Positions 1 through 7,428 of a stretch of 64,000 nucleotides of DNA are shown here, piece after piece; position 1 is the first letter of the stretch, and every line of letters starts with the position of its first letter. A program made the position numbers and the translations under genes. The notes under the pieces were generated by a model. It was not told the DNA's origin, searched no databases, and was given only the letters and a program-made list of their open reading frames with translations. This stretch comes from BD2-11 sp965115885 (GTDB lineage Bacteria; Gemmatimonadota; Gemmatimonadetes; Longimicrobiales; Gaopeijiaceae), in NCBI GenBank assembly GCA_965115885.1, contig OZ220479.1, positions 1,178,001-1,242,000 of the forward strand. Direction: 5' to 3'.

Positions 1-162
1 GAGGCGAGAGACGCGGTAATAGTGGGTCGAGAGACCGGTGCGACAGGCTTGGTGCCCGAGAGCGCAGGCGAGGAACGACTTGCCGGAGTCGGTGGCACCG
101 ACGATGAGGACGGACTGGCCGTCGCGGATCCACTTGCGGCAAGACTTCTGTTCACAGCTCAT
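1..162 (-). CDS. IS21-type helper ATPase (IstB-like) fragment, cut by window edge
   Basis: The minus strand reads CRKWIRDGQSVLIVGATDS then GKSFLACALG, an AAA+ IstB/DnaC-like segment with a Walker A motif (GATDSGKS). It aligns by eye with the IstB encoded at 5840-6607, which has GATGSGKS at the same place. The roughly 95 N-terminal residues of IstB are missing. The frame is open back to an ATG at 162 that overlaps the stop of the next gene, so it could yield a truncated protein. It continues past the left edge of the window, so its C-terminus is unknown. The sequence differs clearly from the complete element, so it is a remnant of a separate IS21-family copy. Confidence 0.75.
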   Translation of the reverse strand, partial: MSCEQKSCRKWIRDGQSVLIVGATDSGKSFLACALGHQACRTGLSTHYYRVSRL

Positions 163-499
163 CCCGCACCCGGCGTAGGTGGTCGAACCATGCGTCTAAC
201 GATTCCGGGCCTAGTGTGCATTTATCAGGATTGTGGAAGCCAGCACGCTGGAGTTTCCTTCGTAGAGGATTGACAGTATCCCTGGCATCTGACCGCATAT
301 AATGCGGATTCCCTTGATTTTCGGGATCCAGCACATCGGGCTCGCACACCCGTCTCAATTTGAAATACGCTTGTTCCACTGGTTTTTTGAGACGCTTCCG
401 TCGCCAATAATTAGGCAACCTAACGACCAATGCTGTCAGAACAACAGCAATGGCATGCGACAAACCTTCCTCAACGAGGAATCGGATGATAGCGTTCAT
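152..499 (-). CDS. small protein with one N-terminal membrane segment, unknown function
   Basis: A 115-residue protein starting MNAIIRFLVEEG. Residues about 12-29 form one hydrophobic segment (AIAVVLTALVVRL) followed at once by a basic stretch (NYWRRKRLKK), as in a membrane-anchored protein with a cytosolic tail. The C-terminal part is charged, and I recognise no family. It lies downstream of, and in the same direction as, the Abi-alpha gene at 705-1394. Base composition is visibly more AT-rich than the IS sequences beside it, which fits cargo acquired by transfer. No strong ribosome binding site precedes the ATG. It is possibly a partner of the Abi-alpha gene, but the 205-bp gap makes co-transcription uncertain. 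Confidence 0.5.
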   Translation of the reverse strand: MNAIIRFLVEEGLSHAIAVVLTALVVRLPNYWRRKRLKKPVEQAYFKLRRVCEPDVLDPENQGNPHYMRSDARDTVNPLRRKLQRAGFHNPDKCTLGPESLDAWFDHLRRVRDEL

Positions 500-704
500 G
501 TATCTATGTTATAGGTCATTTGCAGCGTGTGTCAAGGGCACGAGATGGGTTTCCCGGGGGATCGAGGGCGACTGCGCCTAGGATAGTCGTTCAGAATACG
601 CACACCGGGTTGGAGGCAGACGCTATCCCCAAGGCTATATTGATGCTTAAGGTGAACATTTTTCAGAACAGCCAAAGTCCTCATGAGAATTGTTTCATTC
701 CTAT
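500..704. other. intergenic gap, nothing recognised
   Basis: AT-richer spacer between two minus-strand genes. I see no convincing ORF, hairpin or repeat in it. Confidence 0.5.
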
Positions 705-1394
705 CTATTTATCCTTCATCCATCCCGGAGTCTTGCCTGAAGAGGTCAGATAGAGATTGAGCCCCACGAGCGTCGGCACAATGGTTTCTCGAAATCCGGA
801 AACGTTCTCTGAGCTTCTTTTTAAGGGCGCACTGATAACTCGTTGCATGGCTCCAAGAGCACAGAGCTTATCGACCGAGGCGTGTGCCATTCTCCCTGGG
901 AAACCGGCCTCGATCAAGGCCGGTTCCAGTTCATTGGCCACCATGGAGTCCTGCTCAACATCTCGATATTTGATTCCCTGTTCACAGACAAACTCGAGGA
1001 CCTCACAATCTAGCCGAGTCATTTGGTTGAGCATTTCAATGTGCATGATGTAAGAACTAAAATCCTCGCTAGGATCATCCATCGATATCCACGAAGCCAT
1101 CAAATTGGCCCATTTCTCTTGAAGCACTGAGTCATCGTGACAGGATGCCCGTTCGATCAGGGGCAACCCTACTGATAGCGGCAAGTGATGCAACTTGCTA
1201 TCATCAAGACCTTCTGCTTCGATACGCTCAGCTAATTTCTTTCCGATCTTAATCATATTCAAACAGCGCCAGTAGCGTGCCCAATCGCCGAAAGTCCCAC
1301 CGACTTGGTCGGCCGCTGGCCCCAACAGCCGAACAAACACACTGCTTGCTGCACCTACTGCATCTGCCTCGGTTTTGATCATTTCATAACTCAT
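705..1394 (-). CDS. Abi-alpha / DUF4393 family protein (candidate abortive-infection gene)
   Basis: A 229-residue protein. The central section (KLAERIEAEGLDDSKLHHLP, then a leucine-rich LIERAS segment and LQEKWANLMASWI) matches the pattern I know for the DUF4393/Abi-alpha family: an ER/EGL motif, a short SKL-P link, then a WANLLA motif. Members are linked to phage abortive infection and often sit in defence islands. No transmembrane segment or catalytic motif is obvious. The start ATG at 1394 has GGAG about 8 bases upstream. GC content is lower than in the surrounding transposon DNA. Family assignment is by memory of the motif; the defence role is inference from family and neighbourhood. Confidence 0.65.
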   Translation of the reverse strand: MSYEMIKTEADAVGAASSVFVRLLGPAADQVGGTFGDWARYWRCLNMIKIGKKLAERIEAEGLDDSKLHHLPLSVGLPLIERASCHDDSVLQEKWANLMASWISMDDPSEDFSSYIMHIEMLNQMTRLDCEVLEFVCEQGIKYRDVEQDSMVANELEPALIEAGFPGRMAHASVDKLCALGAMQRVISAPLKRSSENVSGFRETIVPTLVGLNLYLTSSGKTPGWMKDK

Positions 1395-2473
1395 TGGTCA
1401 CTCCGGTCCACGAGGACAGTCCGCTTTCATGCCACCCCCCTCTTCTTCGACAGTGTTTCGATCTTCTTGAGCATTGTCCGCGTCGTCCTGTAGCTATGGT
1501 CGGCGCATGTGCCCCGATCCGGGGCGTTGCGGTCATCTCTTCACCCAGCGGATGATTCCGCGGACGATGCTGAATCCATAGAACCATCCCATGACGATGA
1601 ATACGATGATCTCGGATCTCGCCCAGCTTGTCCAGGGGTCCCATGCCGTCCCTCCCAATCGGCGTGGCCGCTCGACACAGAATAGAATATAGTAACGTCC
1701 GGGTGAAGTCTATTCCAACGCGGTAATGAGCCCGAACGGAGGGGGTGGTGCGGGATAGGGTGAGCGGTCCGGGATCCGAGGCGTCATGGACGTGAAACGG
1801 ACGGATCAAGATCCCCTCCCGAGCCGAGTCGTGCAACCGGATCGGGGGGTCATGGACGCGCGAGAGCCGGCGGGTTGTGCCATTCGCGAGCGGATGTGGA
1901 GCGCGCCGGTCGCTGCACCGCCGACGACTCCGGAGGTCGACTTCGTGGCGGCGGTGACGTTCACGCGGTGGACAGGGTGGGTGATCGGACCCGGGACGCG
2001 TTCTCCGCTCGTTCCCCCCCCTGGCAAGTGCAGTTGGGGTTGGTTTTGGGGGTGGCCGTTGACCTGGAGCGGGTGCGGTCCTGCATGGACTCCGAGTTCA
2101 AGGTGTTGACCTTCAGGCGCATAGAGCGCCTGCCCATTCCGGTCGGAAGGTCGGTGTCCACCGCGATCCGTCGGGATCGCCGGGAGTTTCCCAAAGGACC
2201 GCCGTTAGGCGGTCGGGGGAAGCGAGCGCTTCGGATCCGAAGTCGAGTGTCGGCGTGACAGCGCGGTAGCGGTGCGACCCGGGTCAAGGCTCGAACGGGC
2301 TTCTGCCCGTGCGATCCGAAGCATGCGAAGCTTCCCCCCCCGAACTGTGGACCGCCACAGTCCGCCAGGGTCGGCGTCGGTCGCGATCCAACGGGATGGG
2401 GCTCCCCGAGGAAGCCGCTGCGATTCGCCCGACGACGGCGCTGCCGCTGCCGCCGACGGCGGATCGTTTCAGC
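1395..2473. other. gene-poor stretch with a dispersed repeat
   Basis: About 1.1 kb with no ORF I believe. The several overlapping open frames on both strands have arginine- and proline-rich translations typical of high-GC noncoding DNA. The only clear feature is the 174-bp repeat at 1707-1880, listed separately. The right part (2200-2470) is probably the far end of the transposon whose gene ends at 2474, but I could not define a terminal repeat there. Confidence 0.55.
1707..1880 (+). repeat. 174-bp dispersed repeat, copy 1
   Basis: From AGTCTATTCCAACGCGG onward this stretch matches 54452-54625 with many substitutions but little or no length change: both copies are 174 bp from the same first to the same last matching motif (CGGGTTGTGC / CGGGTTGCGC). 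Short conserved blocks include GACGTGAAACGGACG and CGAGAGCCG. Neither copy encodes a credible protein. Function unknown. Confidence 0.65.
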
Positions 2474-3748
2474 TCACGCCGTCTTCGCGGCCCTCTGCGC
2501 GTTCACCTCGCGGTTGGCGCGCAGGAGCGTCGCGAGGGCCTGCTGGGCGTCTTCGCCGGCCTCGAGGTCGGTCTTCGCGAGTGCGATGCGGTCGAGCTGT
2601 TCGAAGGTGACGCCCGGACGGAGGCGCTGCTCGGCGTCGGGCAGCGACTTGAGCTTGTCGTACGGGGTCATGACGTCCTGCTGGCGGTACTTGAGCTTCC
2701 GGCGACCCTTGGGCGTGACGGTCTCGGTGGGGAAGTTGCAGGGGCGATGGTAGTTGAGAAGCGGGTTGAGATGCTCCCCGAGGAACGCGTTGAAGTGGGG
2801 GACCATCTCGGGCGCGACGTAGACGTGGCCCAGCCACTTGCGCACGACGGCGCCGTTCTTCGACTCGGCCAGCGCGTTGTCGTGCGAGCGGCGGGGCCGG
2901 GACTTGGTCAGCGTCTTGACGTGGACGCGGTTGAGCAGCTCGGCGACGCGGTGGTTGATGTACTCGCTCCCGTTGTCGGCGTGGAACGCGTGGACGACGA
3001 AGGGGAAGGCGTCGATCAGCTGCTCGAGCGCGGGGCCGAGGAACTCGTGGGTGAGGCGTTCGACGCACACAAGGTACTCGTGTTGAGTGACTTCGTCGAC
3101 GACGTCGATGATGTAGGAGCCCTTCTTCCCCTCGAGGTCGCCGAGGTGGACGCTGTCGACGCGGACGTAGCCGGGCTTGCCATCGGGCTGCGGCTTGCGG
3201 CGCTCGCCGATCGAGACTCGAGTGGCGACGGTCTTGCGGAAGCGGAGGCGGCCGGCGCGGTAGTCGCGGCGCTTGCGGATGTTGTAGATGGCGCCGTTGG
3301 AAATGTTGGCGAGCCGCTTGAAGTCATGGTCGCCGAAGACGTGGAACATGCGGTGGCAAATGACCTTGGTGGCCGGACCGGCGAGCTGGTTCTGGGAGTC
3401 GTCGATCTTGGCGAGCAGGGCGACGTCGGCGGCGGTGTAGACGCGCTGGAAGCGGTTGGCGGGGGGCTTGCGGCGGCGGTCGACGAGGCGGCCGGTGCGG
3501 CGGTACTGGGAGATGAGGCGGGTGACCTGGGCGCGCGAGAGGCCGGTGACCTTCTCGAGGAAGCGCTTGATCGCGCTCTTGTCGGGCCGTCGGGCCTGGT
3601 AGTAGTCGAAGTGGTCGAGGGTGCGCCGGATGCAGTCGTAGACGTCGGCACGGTGGATGGGCCGGAAGTCGGCCGCTCCGGTACCCTCGAGGAAGGTGCG
3701 GACTTCGGCGAGGGTGCGGATCTGGGATACGTCGAGATGCATGACCAT
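2474..3748 (-). CDS. DDE integrase-core (rve) transposase
   Basis: A 424-residue transposase. An N-terminal helix-turn-helix region (about 60-100, LSRAQVTRLISQYRRTGRL) recognises DNA. The retroviral-integrase-type catalytic core follows, with the acidic triad visible as VRVDSVHLGD (first Asp), HADNGSEYIN (second Asp) and DNALAESKNG (Glu). A C-terminal tail contains a YRQQDVMTPYDKL motif. This is an IS481/IS3-like rve architecture, but I cannot name the IS family. The gene looks intact. Upstream of the start, two 22-bp direct repeats (3775-3831) probably mark the transposase-binding end. No clear inverted partner was found past the 3' end, so the element may have lost that terminus. Confidence 0.85.
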   Translation of the reverse strand: MVMHLDVSQIRTLAEVRTFLEGTGAADFRPIHRADVYDCIRRTLDHFDYYQARRPDKSAIKRFLEKVTGLSRAQVTRLISQYRRTGRLVDRRRKPPANRFQRVYTAADVALLAKIDDSQNQLAGPATKVICHRMFHVFGDHDFKRLANISNGAIYNIRKRRDYRAGRLRFRKTVATRVSIGERRKPQPDGKPGYVRVDSVHLGDLEGKKGSYIIDVVDEVTQHEYLVCVERLTHEFLGPALEQLIDAFPFVVHAFHADNGSEYINHRVAELLNRVHVKTLTKSRPRRSHDNALAESKNGAVVRKWLGHVYVAPEMVPHFNAFLGEHLNPLLNYHRPCNFPTETVTPKGRRKLKYRQQDVMTPYDKLKSLPDAEQRLRPGVTFEQLDRIALAKTDLEAGEDAQQALATLLRANREVNAQRAAKTA

Positions 3749-3774
3749 GCTCCAAAGATGGCACGACCCCCGAA

Positions 3775-3831
3775 TCCGGGCTCATCCACCGCTGGAATCC
3801 GCTCCTCCGTCCGGGCTCATTCGCCGTTGGA
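3775..3831. repeat. two 22-bp imperfect direct repeats, 35 bp apart
   Basis: TCCGGGCTCATCCACCGCTG begins at 3775 and TCCGGGCTCATTCGCCGTTG at 3810, each followed by GA. They lie just upstream of the rve transposase start and are the best candidates for its terminal binding sites. Confidence 0.55.
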
Positions 3832-3956
3832 CAAGACTGGTGCTACCAGCGCAACGGTTGGCGACGTCGGATGCGGTCGCCTCCGAGAAGAGGACGCGCT
3901 TGCGGGGCCACCGTAGTAATCAGCCCACTAGTGTAGTGTCCGGTTCATATAGTTGA

Positions 3957-4038
3957 TTATGCGGAGGCGACGGCCAAGGCCTGCCGAGCCCGGTTCACCT
4001 TCTCGAGAATCTTGTCCGCCGACTTCGTCCAGACCAGG
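3957..4038 (-). pseudogene. C-terminal scrap of an IS630-like transposase
   Basis: The minus strand ends with VWTKSADKILEKVNRARQAL and a few more residues before a stop. This tail resembles the C-terminus of IS630/Tc1-type transposases (W-T-x-x-A-x-x-I-L). It is cut exactly where the left end of the IS21 element begins at 4039. I did not find the rest of the gene on the other side of that element, so this is a leftover rather than two separable halves. The family call is tentative. Confidence 0.45.
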
Positions 4039-4286
4039 TGCGTATTCCAGGCGATGTGATCCAGTGGTTCCAGCGATGTGATCCACTCGTTCCAGGCGAT
4101 GTGATCCACGGTGGCGACGGGAGCGTCCGGGTGGCGGCTCGCGTCATTCGGCAGGCAGCGGGCAGCGACCCGTGCGGGACCGGCGGGCAGGAGGAGTGCT
4201 GGATGACCTGAAGTAGAGGGCCGTTCTTTCGACCTCGCGATCGATCCTTCAAGAGGGCGAAGACGGTGCCACAGCCAAGGTTGACC

Positions 4287-5834
4287 ATGCACAAGCTACA
4301 CGACGTTCTGCGGCTCAAGTTCGAGCTTGGCCGCAGCCACAGGGAGATCGCCGCGATCCTGGGGATCGGCCACGCCACGGTGGGCCGGTACGTTCGCCGC
4401 GCCGAGGAGGCGGGGCTGTCCTGGCCGCTGCCCGAGGACTTCGGCGACGAAGAGCTGAAGGCGGCGCTCTTCGCGCCCGCGTCTGGGGGCGCGAAGCGAC
4501 CGGCGCCGGACTGGGCGGAAGTGCACCGCGCGATGTCGCGGGGCAAGGGGATGACGTTGGCGCTCCTGTGGTTGGAGTATCGGGAGGCGCATCGCGAGGG
4601 CGCGTACGAGTACAGCTGGTTCTGCGCTCGGTACCGGGAGTGGGCGGAGCGGGTCGACGTGGTGATGCGACACTCGTACGCCGGCGGCGAGAGGGTGTTC
4701 ATCGACTACGCGGGCCAGACGGTCGCGGTGATCGATCCGGAGACGGGCAAGGTCAGCAAGGCGAACGTGTTCGTGGCGACGCTCGCCGCTTCGAATCATA
4801 CGTTCGTGGACCTGACGCCGACGCGGAAGCTCGAGGACTGGACGGGCTCGCACGTGCGGATGTTCGAGCGCTGGGGCGGGGCGCCGGAGTTGCTGATCCC
4901 GGACAACGAGAAGGCGGGAGTGCAGCGGGCGTGCAAGTACGAGCCGGAGCTGAACCCGACGTATCTGGAAATGGCCCGGCACTACGGGGTCGCGGTGATG
5001 CCGACGCGACCGCGCAAGCCCCGGGACAAGGCGAAGGTCGAGGCGGCGGTGCAGCACGTCGAGCGGCGGGTGCTCGCGCCGCTGCGCAACCACCGCTTCT
5101 TTTCGCTGGCGGAGGCGCGCGAAGCGATCGCGCCGTTGGTCAAGGCGCTCAACGAGCGGCCGTTCCAGAAGCTCGAGGGCAGCCGCCAGAGCCTCTTCGA
5201 GGAACTGGATCGGTCGGCGCTGCGACCGCTGCCGGCCCAGCGCTACGAGTTCGCGCGCTGGGTCAAGGCGCGCGTCAACATCGACTACCACGTCCAGGTC
5301 GGGGGCTGCTTCTACAGCGTGCCGTACACGCTCGCCCGCAAGGAAGTCGACGTCAGGGTCTCGGCGACGGCCATCGAGGTGTTCCACGGGAGCAAGCGGC
5401 AGGCGGCGCACATCCGCGCAAGCGAGAAGGGGAGCTGTGCAACGGAGGACGCGCACATGCCGGCCGCGCACCGCGCGCACCGCGACTGGACGCCGTCCCG
5501 ACTGATCGCCGAGGCGCGCAGGGTCGGACCGAAGACGGGCGAGTTCGCCGAGAAGCTCCTCGAGCGGCGACCGCATCCGGAACAGGGCTACCGCAGCTGC
5601 CTGGGCTTGCGGGAGCTGAAGCGCGCCTACTCGGCGGAGCGTCTCGAGGCCGCGTGCGCGCACGCGCTGAAGATCGGCACGATCAGCCGCCGGTCGGTCC
5701 AGTCGATCCTGGCGACCGAACGCGACAAGGCGGCTCCCGAGGAGGAGGACGCGACGCCCGACCTGCCCGCCGACCACGAGAACGTCCGCGGGCCGGACTA
5801 CTACAAGAGCCCCACACCCGACGAGGAGTCGTGA
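4287..5834 (+). CDS. istA: IS21 transposase IstA
   Basis: A 515-residue DDE transposase. The N-terminal helix-turn-helix is evident (LGRSHREIAAILGIGHATVG). The catalytic core carries VFIDYAGQTV (first Asp), LLIPDNEKAG (second Asp) and the KAKVEAAVQH region with the Glu. A C-terminal tail rich in KSPTPDEES precedes the stop. I chose the ATG at 4287, with AAGG about 7 bases upstream and the family's usual M-x-K-L-H start; a GTG at 4266 is the alternative. Its stop overlaps a GTG at 5831, so istB is translationally coupled. It works with IstB to cut and insert the element. Confidence 0.93.
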   Translation: MHKLHDVLRLKFELGRSHREIAAILGIGHATVGRYVRRAEEAGLSWPLPEDFGDEELKAALFAPASGGAKRPAPDWAEVHRAMSRGKGMTLALLWLEYREAHREGAYEYSWFCARYREWAERVDVVMRHSYAGGERVFIDYAGQTVAVIDPETGKVSKANVFVATLAASNHTFVDLTPTRKLEDWTGSHVRMFERWGGAPELLIPDNEKAGVQRACKYEPELNPTYLEMARHYGVAVMPTRPRKPRDKAKVEAAVQHVERRVLAPLRNHRFFSLAEAREAIAPLVKALNERPFQKLEGSRQSLFEELDRSALRPLPAQRYEFARWVKARVNIDYHVQVGGCFYSVPYTLARKEVDVRVSATAIEVFHGSKRQAAHIRASEKGSCATEDAHMPAAHRAHRDWTPSRLIAEARRVGPKTGEFAEKLLERRPHPEQGYRSCLGLRELKRAYSAERLEAACAHALKIGTISRRSVQSILATERDKAAPEEEDATPDLPADHENVRGPDYYKSPTPDEES

Positions 5835-5839
5835 CGCCC

Positions 5840-6607
5840 ATGCTCGATCAACCCACGCTCGACCTGCTTCGCGAACTGCGCCTCACGGGGATGGCGCGAG
5901 CGTTCGAGGAGCAGGGCGCGATGCCGAACATCGCCGAACTGACGTTCGAGGACCGCCTCGCTCTGTTGCTCGAGCGCGAGAGGACGGAGCGCGCTCAGCG
6001 CCGGTACGTGCGCCTCCGGGGAGCGGCGAAGCTCCACCTCGACGCCGCCGTCGAGGACATCGACTTCAAGACGGCTCGAGGACTCGACCGCTCGCTCGTG
6101 CTGCGACTTGCGACGGGCGAGTGGATCCGGCGCGGACAGACGGTCCTGGTGACGGGCGCGACGGGATCGGGGAAGTCGTACCTCGCCTGCGCGTTGGGCC
6201 AACAGGCGTGCCGCATCGGGATCTCGACGCTGTACTATCGCGTGGGGCGCCTGTTCGAGGCGCTGAAGGTGGCCCGCGCCGACGGCTCCTATCCTCGCCT
6301 GGTGCAGCGGATCGCCAAGACGTGGCTTCTGATCCTCGACGACTGGGGGCTCGCGTCGCTGTCGGGCCAGGGCCGGCACGACCTGCTCGACATCCTGGAC
6401 GACCGGTACGGTCGGCACGGCACGGTGCTGGCGTCTCAACTGCCCGTCGACCACTGGCATGACGTGGTGGGCGATCGGACGTTCGCGGACGCGATCCTGG
6501 ATCGACTGGTCCACAACGCGCACCGGATCGAGCTGGCGGGCGGATCGATGAGAAGGCTCTACGACACGACCCAGGCGGCCAGCGGCGCGGGATCGGCCAC
6601 GCGATGA
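5840..6607 (+). CDS. istB: IS21 helper ATPase IstB
   Basis: A 255-residue AAA+ ATPase of the IstB/DnaC type that selects target DNA and recruits IstA. The start MLDQPTLDLLRELRLTGMA is the family's standard N-terminus. Walker A is VTGATGSGKSYLACALG and Walker B is WLLILDDWGLASL. Start ATG at 5840; an in-frame GTG at 5831 overlaps the istA stop (GTGA) and could equally be used. Length is normal for the family, so the element probably remains active. Confidence 0.93.
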   Translation: MLDQPTLDLLRELRLTGMARAFEEQGAMPNIAELTFEDRLALLLERERTERAQRRYVRLRGAAKLHLDAAVEDIDFKTARGLDRSLVLRLATGEWIRRGQTVLVTGATGSGKSYLACALGQQACRIGISTLYYRVGRLFEALKVARADGSYPRLVQRIAKTWLLILDDWGLASLSGQGRHDLLDILDDRYGRHGTVLASQLPVDHWHDVVGDRTFADAILDRLVHNAHRIELAGGSMRRLYDTTQAASGAGSATR

Positions 6608-7179
6608 TCGCGCGAACGCCGGACGAAGGCGCGTGGCGGCGAGTTCTGGTCCACCTGCGGCGCTTCGCGCGATCCTGGGGCCGAGACCGGGAAACGGAAG
6701 CCGTAGAACGGCCTCTAACGGGCGATCTCGACGTTCGGAAGGGTAATGGCCATCTGGAAATCGCTCCCGAAACGGCGCCTCGACGAGAACTGATCGGGCT
6801 GGCTCGCGGCAAGCGCCCGAACTCTCGGCGCGGAGATGGGGGCGCCCCACCGCTCGGCCGGGCGAACGGGACTGCGGCGGACGACGCCGCCCGCACCGGG
6901 GCCCCGTTCCGGTCGCTCCGCTCCCTGCACGGGGCCCCGGTGCGCCGGGCCGTGCAGCTGACATCGATGCGCTGTCGCACTACAATGCGGCCATCGCCGC
7001 GACGATGGCCTGAAGACGCTCCGACCCTCGACTACAGGAGGTGTAGCTCACTCACGACCCATCTCGACCGAATCGTATCCAGCACCCCTTCAGGATCCCC
7101 GCCCCAACCGTGCACTGCGAGCCGGTGGCGAGTGGATCACATCCCTTGGAACAGCTGGATCACATCCGTGGAATACGCA
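6608..7179. other. non-coding right part of the IS21 element
   Basis: About 570 bp between istB and the right terminus, long for IS21. It holds the hairpin at 6893-6943 and the two terminal boxes. The open frame across it has no recognisable protein features. Confidence 0.6.
6893..6943 (+). repeat. conserved-loop hairpin, copy 1 (inside IS21)
   Basis: Perfect 14-bp stem, GCACCGGGGCCCCG at 6893-6906 and its complement at 6930-6943, around a 23-nt loop containing CCGGTCGCTCCGCTCCC. The same loop, also 23 nt, is found with a different stem at 56779-56835 and 60836-60892. No T-tract follows, so it is not a standard terminator. Confidence 0.8.
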
Positions 7180-7428
7180 GCCCCTCGTGATGACGCAGAT
7201 TGGGGCGACTATCTCGACCGGCTCCCCGCCGGATCTTGACGTCCCTATGGCCACCCGATCAGATTGGTCAATGCACACTCTCGACGCCGTGGTCCTCCGC
7301 AAGTCACCCACGTTGAAACGGTGGTGCCCAGCGAGGAAAGACCCCGCTGAACACGACCTCGATCCACTCCGTGCCCCGCCCACCGGAAACGCAAATCCAC
7401 GACGCTGGTACGACGCCTGGGGGTCGTA
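7180..7428. other. upstream region of the SIR2 gene, no feature recognised
   Basis: 249 bp between the IS21 end and the SIR2 start. I see no credible gene, nor a strong promoter. The natural promoter of the SIR2 gene may have been displaced by the IS21 insertion. Confidence 0.4.

Larger units (their letters stand above)
4039..7179 (+). mobile_element. complete IS21-family insertion sequence
   Basis: The left end TGCGTATTCCAGGCGATGTG (4039) and the right end, read in reverse, TGCGTATTCCACGGATGTGA (from 7179) form imperfect terminal inverted repeats, both beginning TG as expected. Both ends carry repeated internal boxes with the core ATGTGATCCA (three on the left within 4050-4112, two on the right within 7132-7168). 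Multiple terminal boxes are typical of IS21. It encodes istA and istB in the usual order. I could not find a matching target duplication (left flank AGACCAGG, right flank GCCCCTCG). The element abuts an IS630 scrap on its left. Confidence 0.85.

Noticed and set aside
1786..2109. Plus-strand open frame starting MDVKRTDQD
   Set aside because: It lies in the non-coding 174-bp repeat; the other copy of the repeat breaks the frame, and the rest of the translation is typical high-GC noise.
2309..3916. 535-codon frame on the plus strand
   Set aside because: It is the antisense shadow of the rve transposase, whose catalytic motifs are clear on the minus strand.
6893..6943. Conserved-loop hairpins as rho-independent terminators
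   Set aside because: None of the three is followed by a T-tract, and the 23-nt loop is far too long and too conserved for a standard terminator.
4039..7179. Target-site duplication for IS21
   Set aside because: I compared the flanks AGACCAGG and GCCCCTCG and found no match, so no duplication is claimed.
6604..7239. 211-codon open frame after istB
   Set aside because: It runs through the IS21 right end and beyond its terminus, includes the hairpin, and has no protein-like composition.
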